DNA of 64,000 bases from Bacillota bacterium (lineage in GTDB: Bacteria; Bacillota; Clostridia; Saccharofermentanales; DTU023), in assembly GCA_029570375.1 (NCBI GenBank), contig JAKPXB010000021.1, positions 1 to 64,000 on the forward strand. Reading direction: 5' to 3'. Positions 44,370-53,386 of the stretch are shown here, piece by piece. The position numbers were made by a program, and so were the translations under genes. Each line of letters opens with the position of its first letter. Positions within the stretch are counted from its first letter, which is position 1. The notes under the pieces are model-generated. The model searched no databases, was not told where the DNA came from, and saw only the letters and a list, made by a program, of their open reading frames with translations.

Positions 44370-46133
44370 ATGTCTGTTTCACGTGCTCAATCTGTTTATC
44401 AAAGCTGGCTGGATAATCCGGCGCTCGACGCGGAGACACTGGCGGAACTCGTCGCTGTCGCGGACGATCTGACGGAAATTGAGGACCGTTTTTATCAGGA
44501 TCTTCAGTTCGGAACGGCCGGACTGCGCGGGATCATGGGCGCCGGTACGAACCGCATGAACCGCTACACGGTCGCGCGCGCGGCGGAAGGATTCGCACGT
44601 CATCTTAAGTCACTCGGTGAAGAGGCGTGCCGGCGGGGTATCGCGATCTCCTATGATTCGCGCAACCGTTCGCGTGAATTTGCCGAATTGACGGCAGCTG
44701 TTTTTGTCACGAACGGCCTCTGCGTTCATTTCTCGGATGAACTCAGACCTGTCCCGCTTCTTTCATTTGCGATACGCCATCACCAATGTGTCGGCGGTGT
44801 GATGATGACGGCGAGCCACAATCCGAAGAAATACAACGGCTTCAAGGCGTACGGGGCCGACGGCGCGCAGCTTGGCCCGGAGGACGCGAGCCATGTCGCG
44901 GAGGTGATGAACAGCGTGACCGATCTCACAGGGGTCCTTGAGAAAACGCTCACGTTTGAGGAAGCGAGCCGTTCGCCGCTCTTTCACCGGATGGGCGCGG
45001 CGCTCGATGAAGCGTACGACGCCATGGTTCTCGGTCTGGCGCTCAACAGGCCTCTCGTCCTGAAGCATCATGACATCCCGATCGTCTACTCGCCCCTGAA
45101 CGGAACGGGCAACAAACCCGTTCGCCGTATTCTGAAAAAGCACGGTTTTTCCAATGTGCAGGTGGTGCCGGAGCAGGAGCTTCCGAACGGCGATTTTCCG
45201 ACGACGCCGACGCCCAACCCTGAACTCGCGGAGACGCTCGAACTGGCCATCGCCCAGGCGAAGAGAAGCGGCGCGGCGCTCGTGCTCGCAACCGATCCCG
45301 ACGCCGACCGGGTTGGCGTCGCCGTCCGGACGGAGAGCGGCGAGTACGTGCTGTTGTCCGGTAACGAGATCGGACTTCTGCTGATGGACTATATTCTCGG
45401 GACGAAAGCGGGGCGGGGCGAGCTTGCGGACGGTTCCTTCTGTGTATCCACCGTGGTCTCCTCGCGGTTAACGGAAGCGATCTCTGAGCGCTACGGCACC
45501 GATCTTTATCTGTCGTTGACGGGGTTCAAGCATATCGCGCATGAAATTCACAAACACGGTGATCTCGAAGGGGGATCATTCGAATTCGGCTATGAGGAGA
45601 GCTTCGGCTATCTCGCCGGACGCGATGTGCGCGACAAGGACGCCGTCGTGAGCTGCCTGCTGATCGCCGAAATGGCGGCCGTCTCCGCGGACAGCGGCGA
45701 AACAGTCGCCGACCGCGTGGAGAATCTGTACCGCCGGTACGGTTTTGCCGCGGAGAATACCATTTCCATCTACCGGGAAGGGAAGGTCGGTCTGGAGAAG
45801 ATCGCGCGCGCGATGGCGCATCTGCGCGCGAATCCCGTCGCCGGATTTGCATCGCTCGGTGTTCAGAAACTTTTGGATTTCCAGACGGGTACGGTTCTGC
45901 ATCTGGCGTCTGGCGAAAAAAGGACGCTCGATTTCCCGGAGAGCAATGTCCTGCTCTATCAGCTGGACGGCCATGACTTTATGTGTGTCCGGCCTTCGGG
46001 GACAGAACCCAAGATAAAGGTGTATTTCGGCTGTTACAGTGACGACCGGGAGGCGGCGCGTGACCGCCAGAGTCGATTCGAAAGGGTTGTTCTCGACCGC
46101 GTGAACCGTCTGCTCGAAGATGGAGAGCGATGA
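44370..46133 (+). CDS. pgcA: Phosphoglucomutase / phosphomannomutase
   Basis: A 587-residue alpha-D-phosphohexomutase of the long PgcA type. The phosphoserine loop is 'MMTASHNPKKYNGFKAYG', the metal loop 'ATDPDADRVGVAV', the sugar-binding loop 'GSFEFGYEESFGYL' and the phosphate-binding loop 'CVRPSGTEPKIKVYF'. It interconverts glucose 1- and 6-phosphate, linking the glycogen operon 7 kb downstream to glycolysis. ATG 44370 follows a ggcaggga site. Confidence 0.94.
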   Translation: MSVSRAQSVYQSWLDNPALDAETLAELVAVADDLTEIEDRFYQDLQFGTAGLRGIMGAGTNRMNRYTVARAAEGFARHLKSLGEEACRRGIAISYDSRNRSREFAELTAAVFVTNGLCVHFSDELRPVPLLSFAIRHHQCVGGVMMTASHNPKKYNGFKAYGADGAQLGPEDASHVAEVMNSVTDLTGVLEKTLTFEEASRSPLFHRMGAALDEAYDAMVLGLALNRPLVLKHHDIPIVYSPLNGTGNKPVRRILKKHGFSNVQVVPEQELPNGDFPTTPTPNPELAETLELAIAQAKRSGAALVLATDPDADRVGVAVRTESGEYVLLSGNEIGLLLMDYILGTKAGRGELADGSFCVSTVVSSRLTEAISERYGTDLYLSLTGFKHIAHEIHKHGDLEGGSFEFGYEESFGYLAGRDVRDKDAVVSCLLIAEMAAVSADSGETVADRVENLYRRYGFAAENTISIYREGKVGLEKIARAMAHLRANPVAGFASLGVQKLLDFQTGTVLHLASGEKRTLDFPESNVLLYQLDGHDFMCVRPSGTEPKIKVYFGCYSDDREAARDRQSRFERVVLDRVNRLLEDGER

Positions 46134-46207
46134 GTTCTCCTGCCTGATATTTATTAAAACGGCGGCATCCGGAGGATACCGCTCATCAACTGGAAGAATC
46201 ACAGCCC

Positions 46208-49200
46208 ATGGCGTTTACACATCTTCACCTTCACACAGAATACAGCCTCCTCGACGGTGCGAACCGCATCAGGGAACTCCCGCAGCGCCTGAAAGAGATG
46301 GGGATGAATGCGTGCGCGATCACCGATCACGGCGTGATGTACGGTATCCTCGATTTCTACAGGACAATGAAAGCGAACGGCATTCACCCGATCATCGGCT
46401 GTGAAGTCTACGTCGCGCCGCGGAGCCATAAGGAAAAAGAGGGCGCGGTCGACCGCGAACCGTCACACCTTATCCTGCTCGCGGAGAATAACGCGGGATA
46501 CCACAACCTGATCAAGCTCGTGTCGGCGGGTTTTGTCGACGGGTTTTATTATCGTCCCCGTATAGATAAAGAACTTCTGCGGCAGTACAGTAAGGGCCTG
46601 ATCGCTCTGTCCGCGTGTCTCTCAGGTGAAGTGCCGCGCCTTATTCTCGAAGGACAGCGGGAAAAGGCCGTGGCAGCCGCCCTGGAATACCGCGACCTCT
46701 TCGGGCCCGGCCAGTATTACCTGGAGATTCAGGGGAATGGTCTCCCTGAACAGTCGATCGTGAACCAGGAGCTGATCAGAATAAGCCGCGAAACGGGTAT
46801 TCCGCTCGTGGCGACGAACGACTGCCATTACCTTAACAAAGAGGACGCCTTCGCCCATGAAGTCCTCCTGTGCATGCAGACAGGCAAGACCATCAATTCG
46901 CCTGACCGGATGAAGATGGATACCGACACGCTCTATGTCCGCTCGCCTGAGGAGATGGAGGAGATATTCAAATCAGTACCGGAGGCGCTGACGAATACAT
47001 CTGTGATCGCGGAGCGCTGTCAGGTGGAGCTCGAGTTTGGGAAGCTGTCGCTCCCTCGTTTTGAACCGGACGAAGGGGAAACCAGTTACGAAATGCTGCG
47101 CCGTCTCTGCTTCGAAGGGCTCGACCGGCGCATGGCCGTCCGGAAAACGGGCATCCCGCGTGAGAAATATGTCGAAAGAATTGACCACGAGCTGGAAGTC
47201 GTCCATTCCATGGGCTATACCGATTATTATCTGATCGTCTGGGATTTCATCAGACACGCCAGAGAGCAGGGTATCATGGTCGGGCCAGGACGCGGATCCG
47301 GAGCGGCTTCGCTAGCCGCCTATACGCTTTTCATAACCGATATCGACCCGCTTAAATACGATTTGCTGTTCGAACGCTTTCTCAATAAGGAGCGCGTCAG
47401 CATGCCGGATTTTGATGTCGATTTCTGCTACGAACGGCGCGGAGAAGTGATCGACTATGTCACGGAAAAATACGGCGCTGATCACGTCTGTCAGGTGATC
47501 ACCTTCGGCACCCTGGCCGCCCGCGCCGTCATCCGCGATGTGGGGCGCGCACTCGACCTGTCGTATGCGGAGACGGACCGTATTGCGAAGATGGTCCCCA
47601 ACCAGCTCAAGATGACCATCGATAAGGCGCTTGAACTCAACCCGGATCTCAAGAAGCTCTACGCCGAGGATCCGGTCACGAAGCGCGTGATCGATCTCGC
47701 CAAGCGATTTGAGGGGATGCCGCGCCACGCGTCAACACACGCGGCAGGCGTGATCATCGCCGGTGAGCCCGTCTGTGAGCTGGCTCCTCTGGCGAGAAAT
47801 GACGAATCCATTGTCGTTCAATTCACAAAAGACGATATCGAGAATGTCGGCCTCCTGAAGTTTGATTTTCTCGGGCTTAGAACGCTGACAGTTCTGCAGG
47901 AGACGTCGAGGCTTGTCAGGGAAAAGACAGGGAGGGGCATCAATTTCGATTCGATGACATACGATGACCCGCATGTCTTTGAGATGATCAGCCGCGGCGA
48001 TACACAGGCGGTATTCCAGCTCGAAAGCGGGGGCATGACGCAGTTCATGCGCGACTTAAAGCCGGAGACCTTTGAGGACATCATCGCCGGCATATCGCTT
48101 TTCAGACCGGGTCCGATGGAGCAGATTCCGCGATATGTCGAAGCGCGCCACGACCCGCGTAAGATCAAGTACGATACACCTTTGCTGCAGCCTATTCTCG
48201 AAGTGACCTATGGCGTCATGGTTTACCAGGAGCAGGTGATGCGGACGGTGCGTTCGATCGCCGGTTTCTCTATGGGACAGGCCGATAATGTGCGCCGCGC
48301 CATGGGGAAGAAAAATGAAAAACTTCTCCAGAGTCTGCGCGTCCTGTTCATCGAGGGCGGGGTTGACGAAAAAGGCCGCAAGGTTCCGGGGGCGATCGCG
48401 AACGGTGTCCCGCGCAAAGTCGCCAACAAATTATTCGAGGACATCAGAGCTTTCGCAGGATACGCGTTCAATAAAGCCCACGCCGCTCCCTACGCGGCCG
48501 TCGCCTACTATACGGCCTGGTGTAAGCATTATTACCCGGTGGAGTTCATGGCGGCGATTTTGAATTCTTACCTCGGTGATCTGGACAAGGCGAGCCGGTA
48601 TGTCGCCGCTACGGAGGCGATGGGAATTCGGGTGCTCCCACCGGATATCAACAAAAGTATCGCGCGATTCGCACCGGAGGGGGATGCGATCCGGTTCGGG
48701 CTCGCCGCCGTCAAGAACGTCGGCCGCGAAGCGATTGAAGCGCTCGTCTCGGAGCGGAAGACAAACGGCGCATTTAAGACATTCGGCGATTTCCTGCGCC
48801 GCATGTGCGATACCTCCATGAATAAAAAAATGGTGGAGAGCCTCGTCCGGTCATCGGCGTGTGACGCCTTCGGGATATCCCGGTCGAAAATGATCGCCGT
48901 GATTGAACCTTTCAGCGACAGTATCCACGCGGCGAAGAAGAATACGATGGAGGGGCAGGTTTCTTTCTTTGATATCGCGTCGGACAAATCGTTTTCGCAG
49001 CCGGACGAACCGGATTATCCCGATGTGCCCGATTTCCCTTTGCTCGAACGCCTTGCGATGGAAAAGGATATGACGGGGCTCTACGTAACGGGGCATCCGC
49101 TCAGTTCTTATCATGCCGCACTGCAGGAACTCCCGCTTGTGCGAAGCGATGAGCTGCGGCAGGAGGAAGAGGATGAAGGCGCCGGTGTCGATATCGGCGA

Positions 49201-49987
49201 GGGGCGAAAGCATCCCGCTTTGAATATGAAAGATCGCGATCAGCTGATCATGGCGGGGCTGGTGACGAGGCGGCGGGATCTGTTCACAAAAAAGAATGAG
49301 CGCATGGCTTTTATCGGGCTGGAAGACGACGGAGGCGTTTTTGAGGTTGTCGTTTTCCCGAAAGCTTACGAAAAATATCACCATCTTCTCGATGATTACA
49401 GCGTGCTTATAGTGGCGGGGACGATTGATCTCCGCGATGAAGAACCGAAGCTGCTCGCGGAGGTGATGGCTCCTCTCACGCGCGATACGCGGGAGCTGCC
49501 GGCGGAGATGACTGACGCGGGGTTTACCGAACGGCATGCGAAAGGAAAAAACAAAGGCAACGGAAATAACCGCAGCCGTTCCGACAACCGGGGAAGCCAG
49601 AAGTCCCGTGCGGGCGAGCGTACGCTTTCACGCGGTGATCAGATGAACGGGGACAAGGATCCTTATGCGGCAGCCGCTCACGAAACGTCGGAAACGCCAT
49701 CGTACGGATCGCGCGGGAGTATAGCCGGTGCAGGCCGGTCCCGGGAGCCGTCAGGCTTTAACCCGAAGATGATTGTGATCAGAGTGCCTGCGGGGTCGGA
49801 TCCGGGGTTATTCACTTCTGTGCGGTCGGCGATCCTCTTTTTCGCAGGGGATATCCCCGTACGTATTTACGATGAGCAAAAAGAGTGTCTGCTTCCGAAC
49901 GAAAGTGATTGGCGGATCGAGTGGACCCGAGAGACATCCGCGCTGCTCATGGAACGATTCGGAGTCGAAAACTTCGGGGTTCTGTAA
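46208..49987 (+). CDS. dnaE: DNA polymerase III alpha subunit
   Basis: A 1259-residue DnaE. It has an N-terminal PHP domain ('THLHLHTEYSLLDG'), a catalytic core with 'GPGRGSGAASLAAYTL' and the acidic 'MPDFDVDFCYERRG' (about residue 400), the tandem helix-hairpin-helix region, and an OB-fold near 'LIMAGLVTRRRDLFTKKN'. Between the OB-fold and the last domain (residues ~1105-1180) lies a low-complexity Gly/Asn/Ser/Arg-rich linker not seen in ordinary DnaE; the conserved tail resumes at 'KMIVIRVP'. The start precedes the usual PHP residues by two codons. Confidence 0.95.
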   Translation: MAFTHLHLHTEYSLLDGANRIRELPQRLKEMGMNACAITDHGVMYGILDFYRTMKANGIHPIIGCEVYVAPRSHKEKEGAVDREPSHLILLAENNAGYHNLIKLVSAGFVDGFYYRPRIDKELLRQYSKGLIALSACLSGEVPRLILEGQREKAVAAALEYRDLFGPGQYYLEIQGNGLPEQSIVNQELIRISRETGIPLVATNDCHYLNKEDAFAHEVLLCMQTGKTINSPDRMKMDTDTLYVRSPEEMEEIFKSVPEALTNTSVIAERCQVELEFGKLSLPRFEPDEGETSYEMLRRLCFEGLDRRMAVRKTGIPREKYVERIDHELEVVHSMGYTDYYLIVWDFIRHAREQGIMVGPGRGSGAASLAAYTLFITDIDPLKYDLLFERFLNKERVSMPDFDVDFCYERRGEVIDYVTEKYGADHVCQVITFGTLAARAVIRDVGRALDLSYAETDRIAKMVPNQLKMTIDKALELNPDLKKLYAEDPVTKRVIDLAKRFEGMPRHASTHAAGVIIAGEPVCELAPLARNDESIVVQFTKDDIENVGLLKFDFLGLRTLTVLQETSRLVREKTGRGINFDSMTYDDPHVFEMISRGDTQAVFQLESGGMTQFMRDLKPETFEDIIAGISLFRPGPMEQIPRYVEARHDPRKIKYDTPLLQPILEVTYGVMVYQEQVMRTVRSIAGFSMGQADNVRRAMGKKNEKLLQSLRVLFIEGGVDEKGRKVPGAIANGVPRKVANKLFEDIRAFAGYAFNKAHAAPYAAVAYYTAWCKHYYPVEFMAAILNSYLGDLDKASRYVAATEAMGIRVLPPDINKSIARFAPEGDAIRFGLAAVKNVGREAIEALVSERKTNGAFKTFGDFLRRMCDTSMNKKMVESLVRSSACDAFGISRSKMIAVIEPFSDSIHAAKKNTMEGQVSFFDIASDKSFSQPDEPDYPDVPDFPLLERLAMEKDMTGLYVTGHPLSSYHAALQELPLVRSDELRQEEEDEGAGVDIGEGRKHPALNMKDRDQLIMAGLVTRRRDLFTKKNERMAFIGLEDDGGVFEVVVFPKAYEKYHHLLDDYSVLIVAGTIDLRDEEPKLLAEVMAPLTRDTRELPAEMTDAGFTERHAKGKNKGNGNNRSRSDNRGSQKSRAGERTLSRGDQMNGDKDPYAAAAHETSETPSYGSRGSIAGAGRSREPSGFNPKMIVIRVPAGSDPGLFTSVRSAILFFAGDIPVRIYDEQKECLLPNESDWRIEWTRETSALLMERFGVENFGVL

Positions 49988-50140
49988 ACAGGTAACAAAC
50001 AATACGGGGAGGGGCGCCGTTGAAATGGGCAGTTATTTTGAAGAGATCATGATATATTGAGTGGAGCGGTTGGCAAGGCCAGAAGACAGAAGGGCGCCTT
50101 TTTACATCGGAGTCATCATTGTTGAGGGTGGAAGAGCTGG

Positions 50141-50854
50141 ATGATTACATCGAATGAATCCAAAATTGATCAATTAAACAAGTCGGACGCAGACACGATT
50201 TCCCCGAGTTCAAAGAATCTGCCCCATGAGAATAAGGACAGCGATACATCCCCCCCGCAGGCTCCGCAGAGCATGAGCGAACCGGTGAGCGTTCGATTTG
50301 TCGTGAATATTCCGAACATCCTGACGGTCATCAGGTTGCTGGCGGTTATCCCGCTGGCGATTCTAATTTCGTATTGGCCGGAGAAGCGGATGGTCACGGT
50401 TATTCTATTCGCTTCGATCTGGATGACGGATTTTCTCGACGGTTTTATCGCGCGTCATTTTCAAATGATCACCGAATTCGGGAAACTCTTCGATCCGTTT
50501 GTCGACAAGGTTTTCCAGGTGGTGACTATCGTGATGCTCTTTTCCGCGGGGATCATACCCCTGTGGGTTCCCCTGTTTTATGTTCTTCGCGAATCTGTCA
50601 TGCTGTTTGCCAGTACGCTGTTGCTCACGAAGCACCATGTCGTCGTTTATTCTGATCACTTCGGAAAAATCTCGACTTTCCTTTTTGTGCTGGCGGTCGG
50701 CGTGCTTTACCTGGTCCCGACAGATAAGGAATGGGTCAGAAATGTCGTGTTTATCCCGCCGATTCTCATGTCTACCGCCGCTACCATCCATTATGCGTTC
50801 ACACAGGTTCAGGCCATGCGCGTCACGAATGGCCATGCTCAGCACAAGGAATAA
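50141..50854 (+). CDS. CDP-alcohol phosphatidyltransferase (PgsA-like)
   Basis: A 237-residue membrane enzyme. Residues 1-50 are a polar Ser/Asp/Pro-rich extension, followed by about five to six hydrophobic segments. The CDP-alcohol phosphotransferase motif is complete: 'DFLDGFIAR' with 'GKLFDPFVDK' downstream, matching DxxDGxxARxnGxxxDxxxD. The closest role is phosphatidylglycerophosphate synthase, but other CDP-alcohol transferases share this motif. The stop overlaps mutS2 by one base. Confidence 0.85.
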   Translation: MITSNESKIDQLNKSDADTISPSSKNLPHENKDSDTSPPQAPQSMSEPVSVRFVVNIPNILTVIRLLAVIPLAILISYWPEKRMVTVILFASIWMTDFLDGFIARHFQMITEFGKLFDPFVDKVFQVVTIVMLFSAGIIPLWVPLFYVLRESVMLFASTLLLTKHHVVVYSDHFGKISTFLFVLAVGVLYLVPTDKEWVRNVVFIPPILMSTAATIHYAFTQVQAMRVTNGHAQHKE

Positions 50855-53256
50855 TGGTTTCAAGATCGCTCGAAAAGCTTGAATACAATGCAATTATGGC
50901 GCTTCTGTCCTCACGTGCGGCCACATCGATCGGCCGTGCGCTCTGCACCGGTTTGCGCCCGGCTTCCTCGCTTTCTGAATCGTGCGCCTGGCTGTGCGAG
51001 ACAGACGAGGCTGTCCGGCGGCTGCTGAAGTGGGGCGATCTGCCTTTCAGCGGCATCGACGATATCCGCCCGGCGGTCAAGCGGGCTTCCGCGGGGGCTG
51101 TTCTCACGTGCGGGGAATTCCTGCGAATCGCTTCTTTTCTGCGAGCGGTCGACAGGATGCTCGCGGCGGTCGCTGACTGCCTTACGGAGGAATCATCGGG
51201 CGAATTGCCACTGCACCGGAAGGTGCGCTTATTGGAACCGCTGCCCGGATTTGTCCGGCGCCTGGAACAGTCTGTTGCCGGAGAGGATGAACTGTTCGAT
51301 CACGCGAGCGAAGAGCTTTTTTCGATCAGGAGGAGGCTGCGGGATACGCACGATGCGGTGAGGAGAGAACTCGATAAAGTGGTGACAAGGCAGTCCGGCG
51401 CACTTCAGGAAAACCTTATCACGATGCGCAGCGGCCGCTATGTGGTGCCCGTCCGCTCGGACCGTAGAGCTTCAGTTCCCGGACTCGTCCACGATACCTC
51501 CTCCAGCGGTAATACTTTATTTATCGAGCCGATGGCAGTCGTGGAGCTCAATAATAAAATCCGCGAGCTGGAAGCGGCGGAGAAGCATGAAATGCTCGCC
51601 ATCCTGAAGGAGTTGTCCGGCATAGCCGCGGCTCAGGCGGATGTCCTGATCGCCGACACCGCCATTCTGGCGGAACTCGATTTTGCGATGGCAAAAGCCC
51701 GACTGGCGCTCGACATGAATGCCATCTGTCCTGTGATGAATGATCGCGGGGCGATTGTCCTGAAAAAAGCCAGACATCCGTTAATTCCCGGAGATCAGGT
51801 GGTCCCCATCGATTTTGAACTCGGCCGCTCATTCAGAACGCTCGTCATCACCGGCCCCAATACGGGCGGAAAGACAGTGTCGCTGAAGACATGCGGTTTA
51901 CTCACGCTCATGGCCATGGCGGGGTTATTTATCCCGGTAGAATCGCCATCCGAGATATCCTGGTTTCAGAATATTGAAGTTGATATCGGCGATGAACAGA
52001 GCATTGAACAGAATCTTTCAACTTTTTCATCCCATTTGCGTGAAGTCATCCGTATTACCGAGTCTGCGAAAGAAGGCACTCTGGTGCTCCTCGACGAACT
52101 CGGGGCGGGAACGGACCCCTCGGAAGGAGCTGCCCTGGCGATCGCCATTCTGGATTATCTGAGGATGGCCGGCTGCCATACCGTGGCTACGACACATTAC
52201 CGCGAACTGAAAGGTTACGCGATGAATGAAGAAGGTGTCGAAAACGCATGCTGTGAATTCGATACGGAGACGCTGCAGCCGACATACAAACTTCTGATCG
52301 GCGTCCCCGGTGTGAGTAACGCTTTTGCCATTTCGAGCCGTCTTGGGCTTAATCCCGCGATTATCGACAGTGCGCGCGCGCTTGTGTCAGACGAAGGCGC
52401 GCGTTTCGAGAGCCTTGTCTCGGCGATCGAGCAGAGTCATCGCGAAGCGCGCGCGATGGAAAGCGAAATTGAACGTCTGCGCGCGGATATCCGGCATGCG
52501 AAGGAAGCGCTTGAGTCGGAACGGGAAAACCTTCGCGAAGAGCGCGAGCGCCTTCTGGCAAAGGCGAGAGAAGAAGCGGCGGGACTGCTTGAAGAGGCGC
52601 GCACCGAAGTTGACAGGCTTCTGGAAGAAATGAGAAATGAAGCGGAGCACGGGCGGGCGCGTGATCACCGCGTCGAATCGGAAGCCAGAGGCAGGCTGGC
52701 GGCGATCGGGAAGCGATTCAATGTCAGACAGGCGGGAAAAACGGAAGAATCCGGCGTGTCCGCAGATACTGCAACGCTGGTGCCGGGAGAGTATTACGAG
52801 ACAAGAACGCTGGGCGTATCAGGTTTTCTCCGGGAACTTTCCGGTTCAAAAGATCAGGTTGTGCTGGAGTCCGGTTCGTTCCGGGTGACCGTCCCCATCT
52901 CGGAACTTAAGAGAGTCAGACGGAAACCGCCGGAAGACCTGCGCAGAAAAAGAGCGAATGCGGAGCCGTCATCCGCCCTGAGGTCCAGTATTGTCATGCG
53001 GGCAGCGGCTGAACTCGTTCTTCTCGGGAAACGGGTGGATGAAGCGCTGGGTGAGATCGATCAATTCATAGACGACGCCGTGCTTGCCGGTCTCTCACCG
53101 GTTCGTATTGTCCACGGTAAAGGGACCGGTGCTCTTCGCAAAGCGACGCATGAATACCTATCGCGCGATAAACGCGTCTTATCTTTCCGCCTGGGGGGCG
53201 ACGGCGAAGGCGGTGACGGCGTCACCGTAGCCGAGCTGCGACCGGATCGGCCGTAA
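50854..53256 (+). CDS. mutS2: Endonuclease MutS2
   Basis: An 800-residue MutS2. The core and clamp region has 'LEYNAIMALLSSRAATSIG' at the start, the ATPase has 'ITGPNTGGKTVSLKTCGL' and 'LVLLDELGAGTDPSEGAAL', a long charged coiled coil covers about residues 500-620, and a C-terminal Smr nuclease domain ends 'RIVHGKGTGALRKATHEYL'. It acts in ribosome-collision rescue or recombination control in Bacillota. ATG 50854 overlaps the previous stop. Confidence 0.94.
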   Translation: MVSRSLEKLEYNAIMALLSSRAATSIGRALCTGLRPASSLSESCAWLCETDEAVRRLLKWGDLPFSGIDDIRPAVKRASAGAVLTCGEFLRIASFLRAVDRMLAAVADCLTEESSGELPLHRKVRLLEPLPGFVRRLEQSVAGEDELFDHASEELFSIRRRLRDTHDAVRRELDKVVTRQSGALQENLITMRSGRYVVPVRSDRRASVPGLVHDTSSSGNTLFIEPMAVVELNNKIRELEAAEKHEMLAILKELSGIAAAQADVLIADTAILAELDFAMAKARLALDMNAICPVMNDRGAIVLKKARHPLIPGDQVVPIDFELGRSFRTLVITGPNTGGKTVSLKTCGLLTLMAMAGLFIPVESPSEISWFQNIEVDIGDEQSIEQNLSTFSSHLREVIRITESAKEGTLVLLDELGAGTDPSEGAALAIAILDYLRMAGCHTVATTHYRELKGYAMNEEGVENACCEFDTETLQPTYKLLIGVPGVSNAFAISSRLGLNPAIIDSARALVSDEGARFESLVSAIEQSHREARAMESEIERLRADIRHAKEALESERENLREERERLLAKAREEAAGLLEEARTEVDRLLEEMRNEAEHGRARDHRVESEARGRLAAIGKRFNVRQAGKTEESGVSADTATLVPGEYYETRTLGVSGFLRELSGSKDQVVLESGSFRVTVPISELKRVRRKPPEDLRRKRANAEPSSALRSSIVMRAAAELVLLGKRVDEALGEIDQFIDDAVLAGLSPVRIVHGKGTGALRKATHEYLSRDKRVLSFRLGGDGEGGDGVTVAELRPDRP

Positions 53257-53292
53257 CTTTATTTCTGATGCAACGAACGAATACTCCTCGTG

Positions 53293-53298
53293 TATAAT
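53293..53298 (+). promoter_or_regulatory. Candidate -10 element of the glycogen operon promoter
   Basis: A perfect TATAAT lies about 90 bases before glgB in the only sizeable gap before the operon. The -35 match is poor (tgcaac at 18 bases), so an activator or alternative sigma use is possible. Confidence 0.5.
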
Positions 53299-53386
53299 AG
53301 ACATAACCCGGACATCTTTTTATGGCCGCCATAGGAGACTGCCGCGGGGAGAACGATGATCAGATGGCCGGAAAGAGATAATACCG

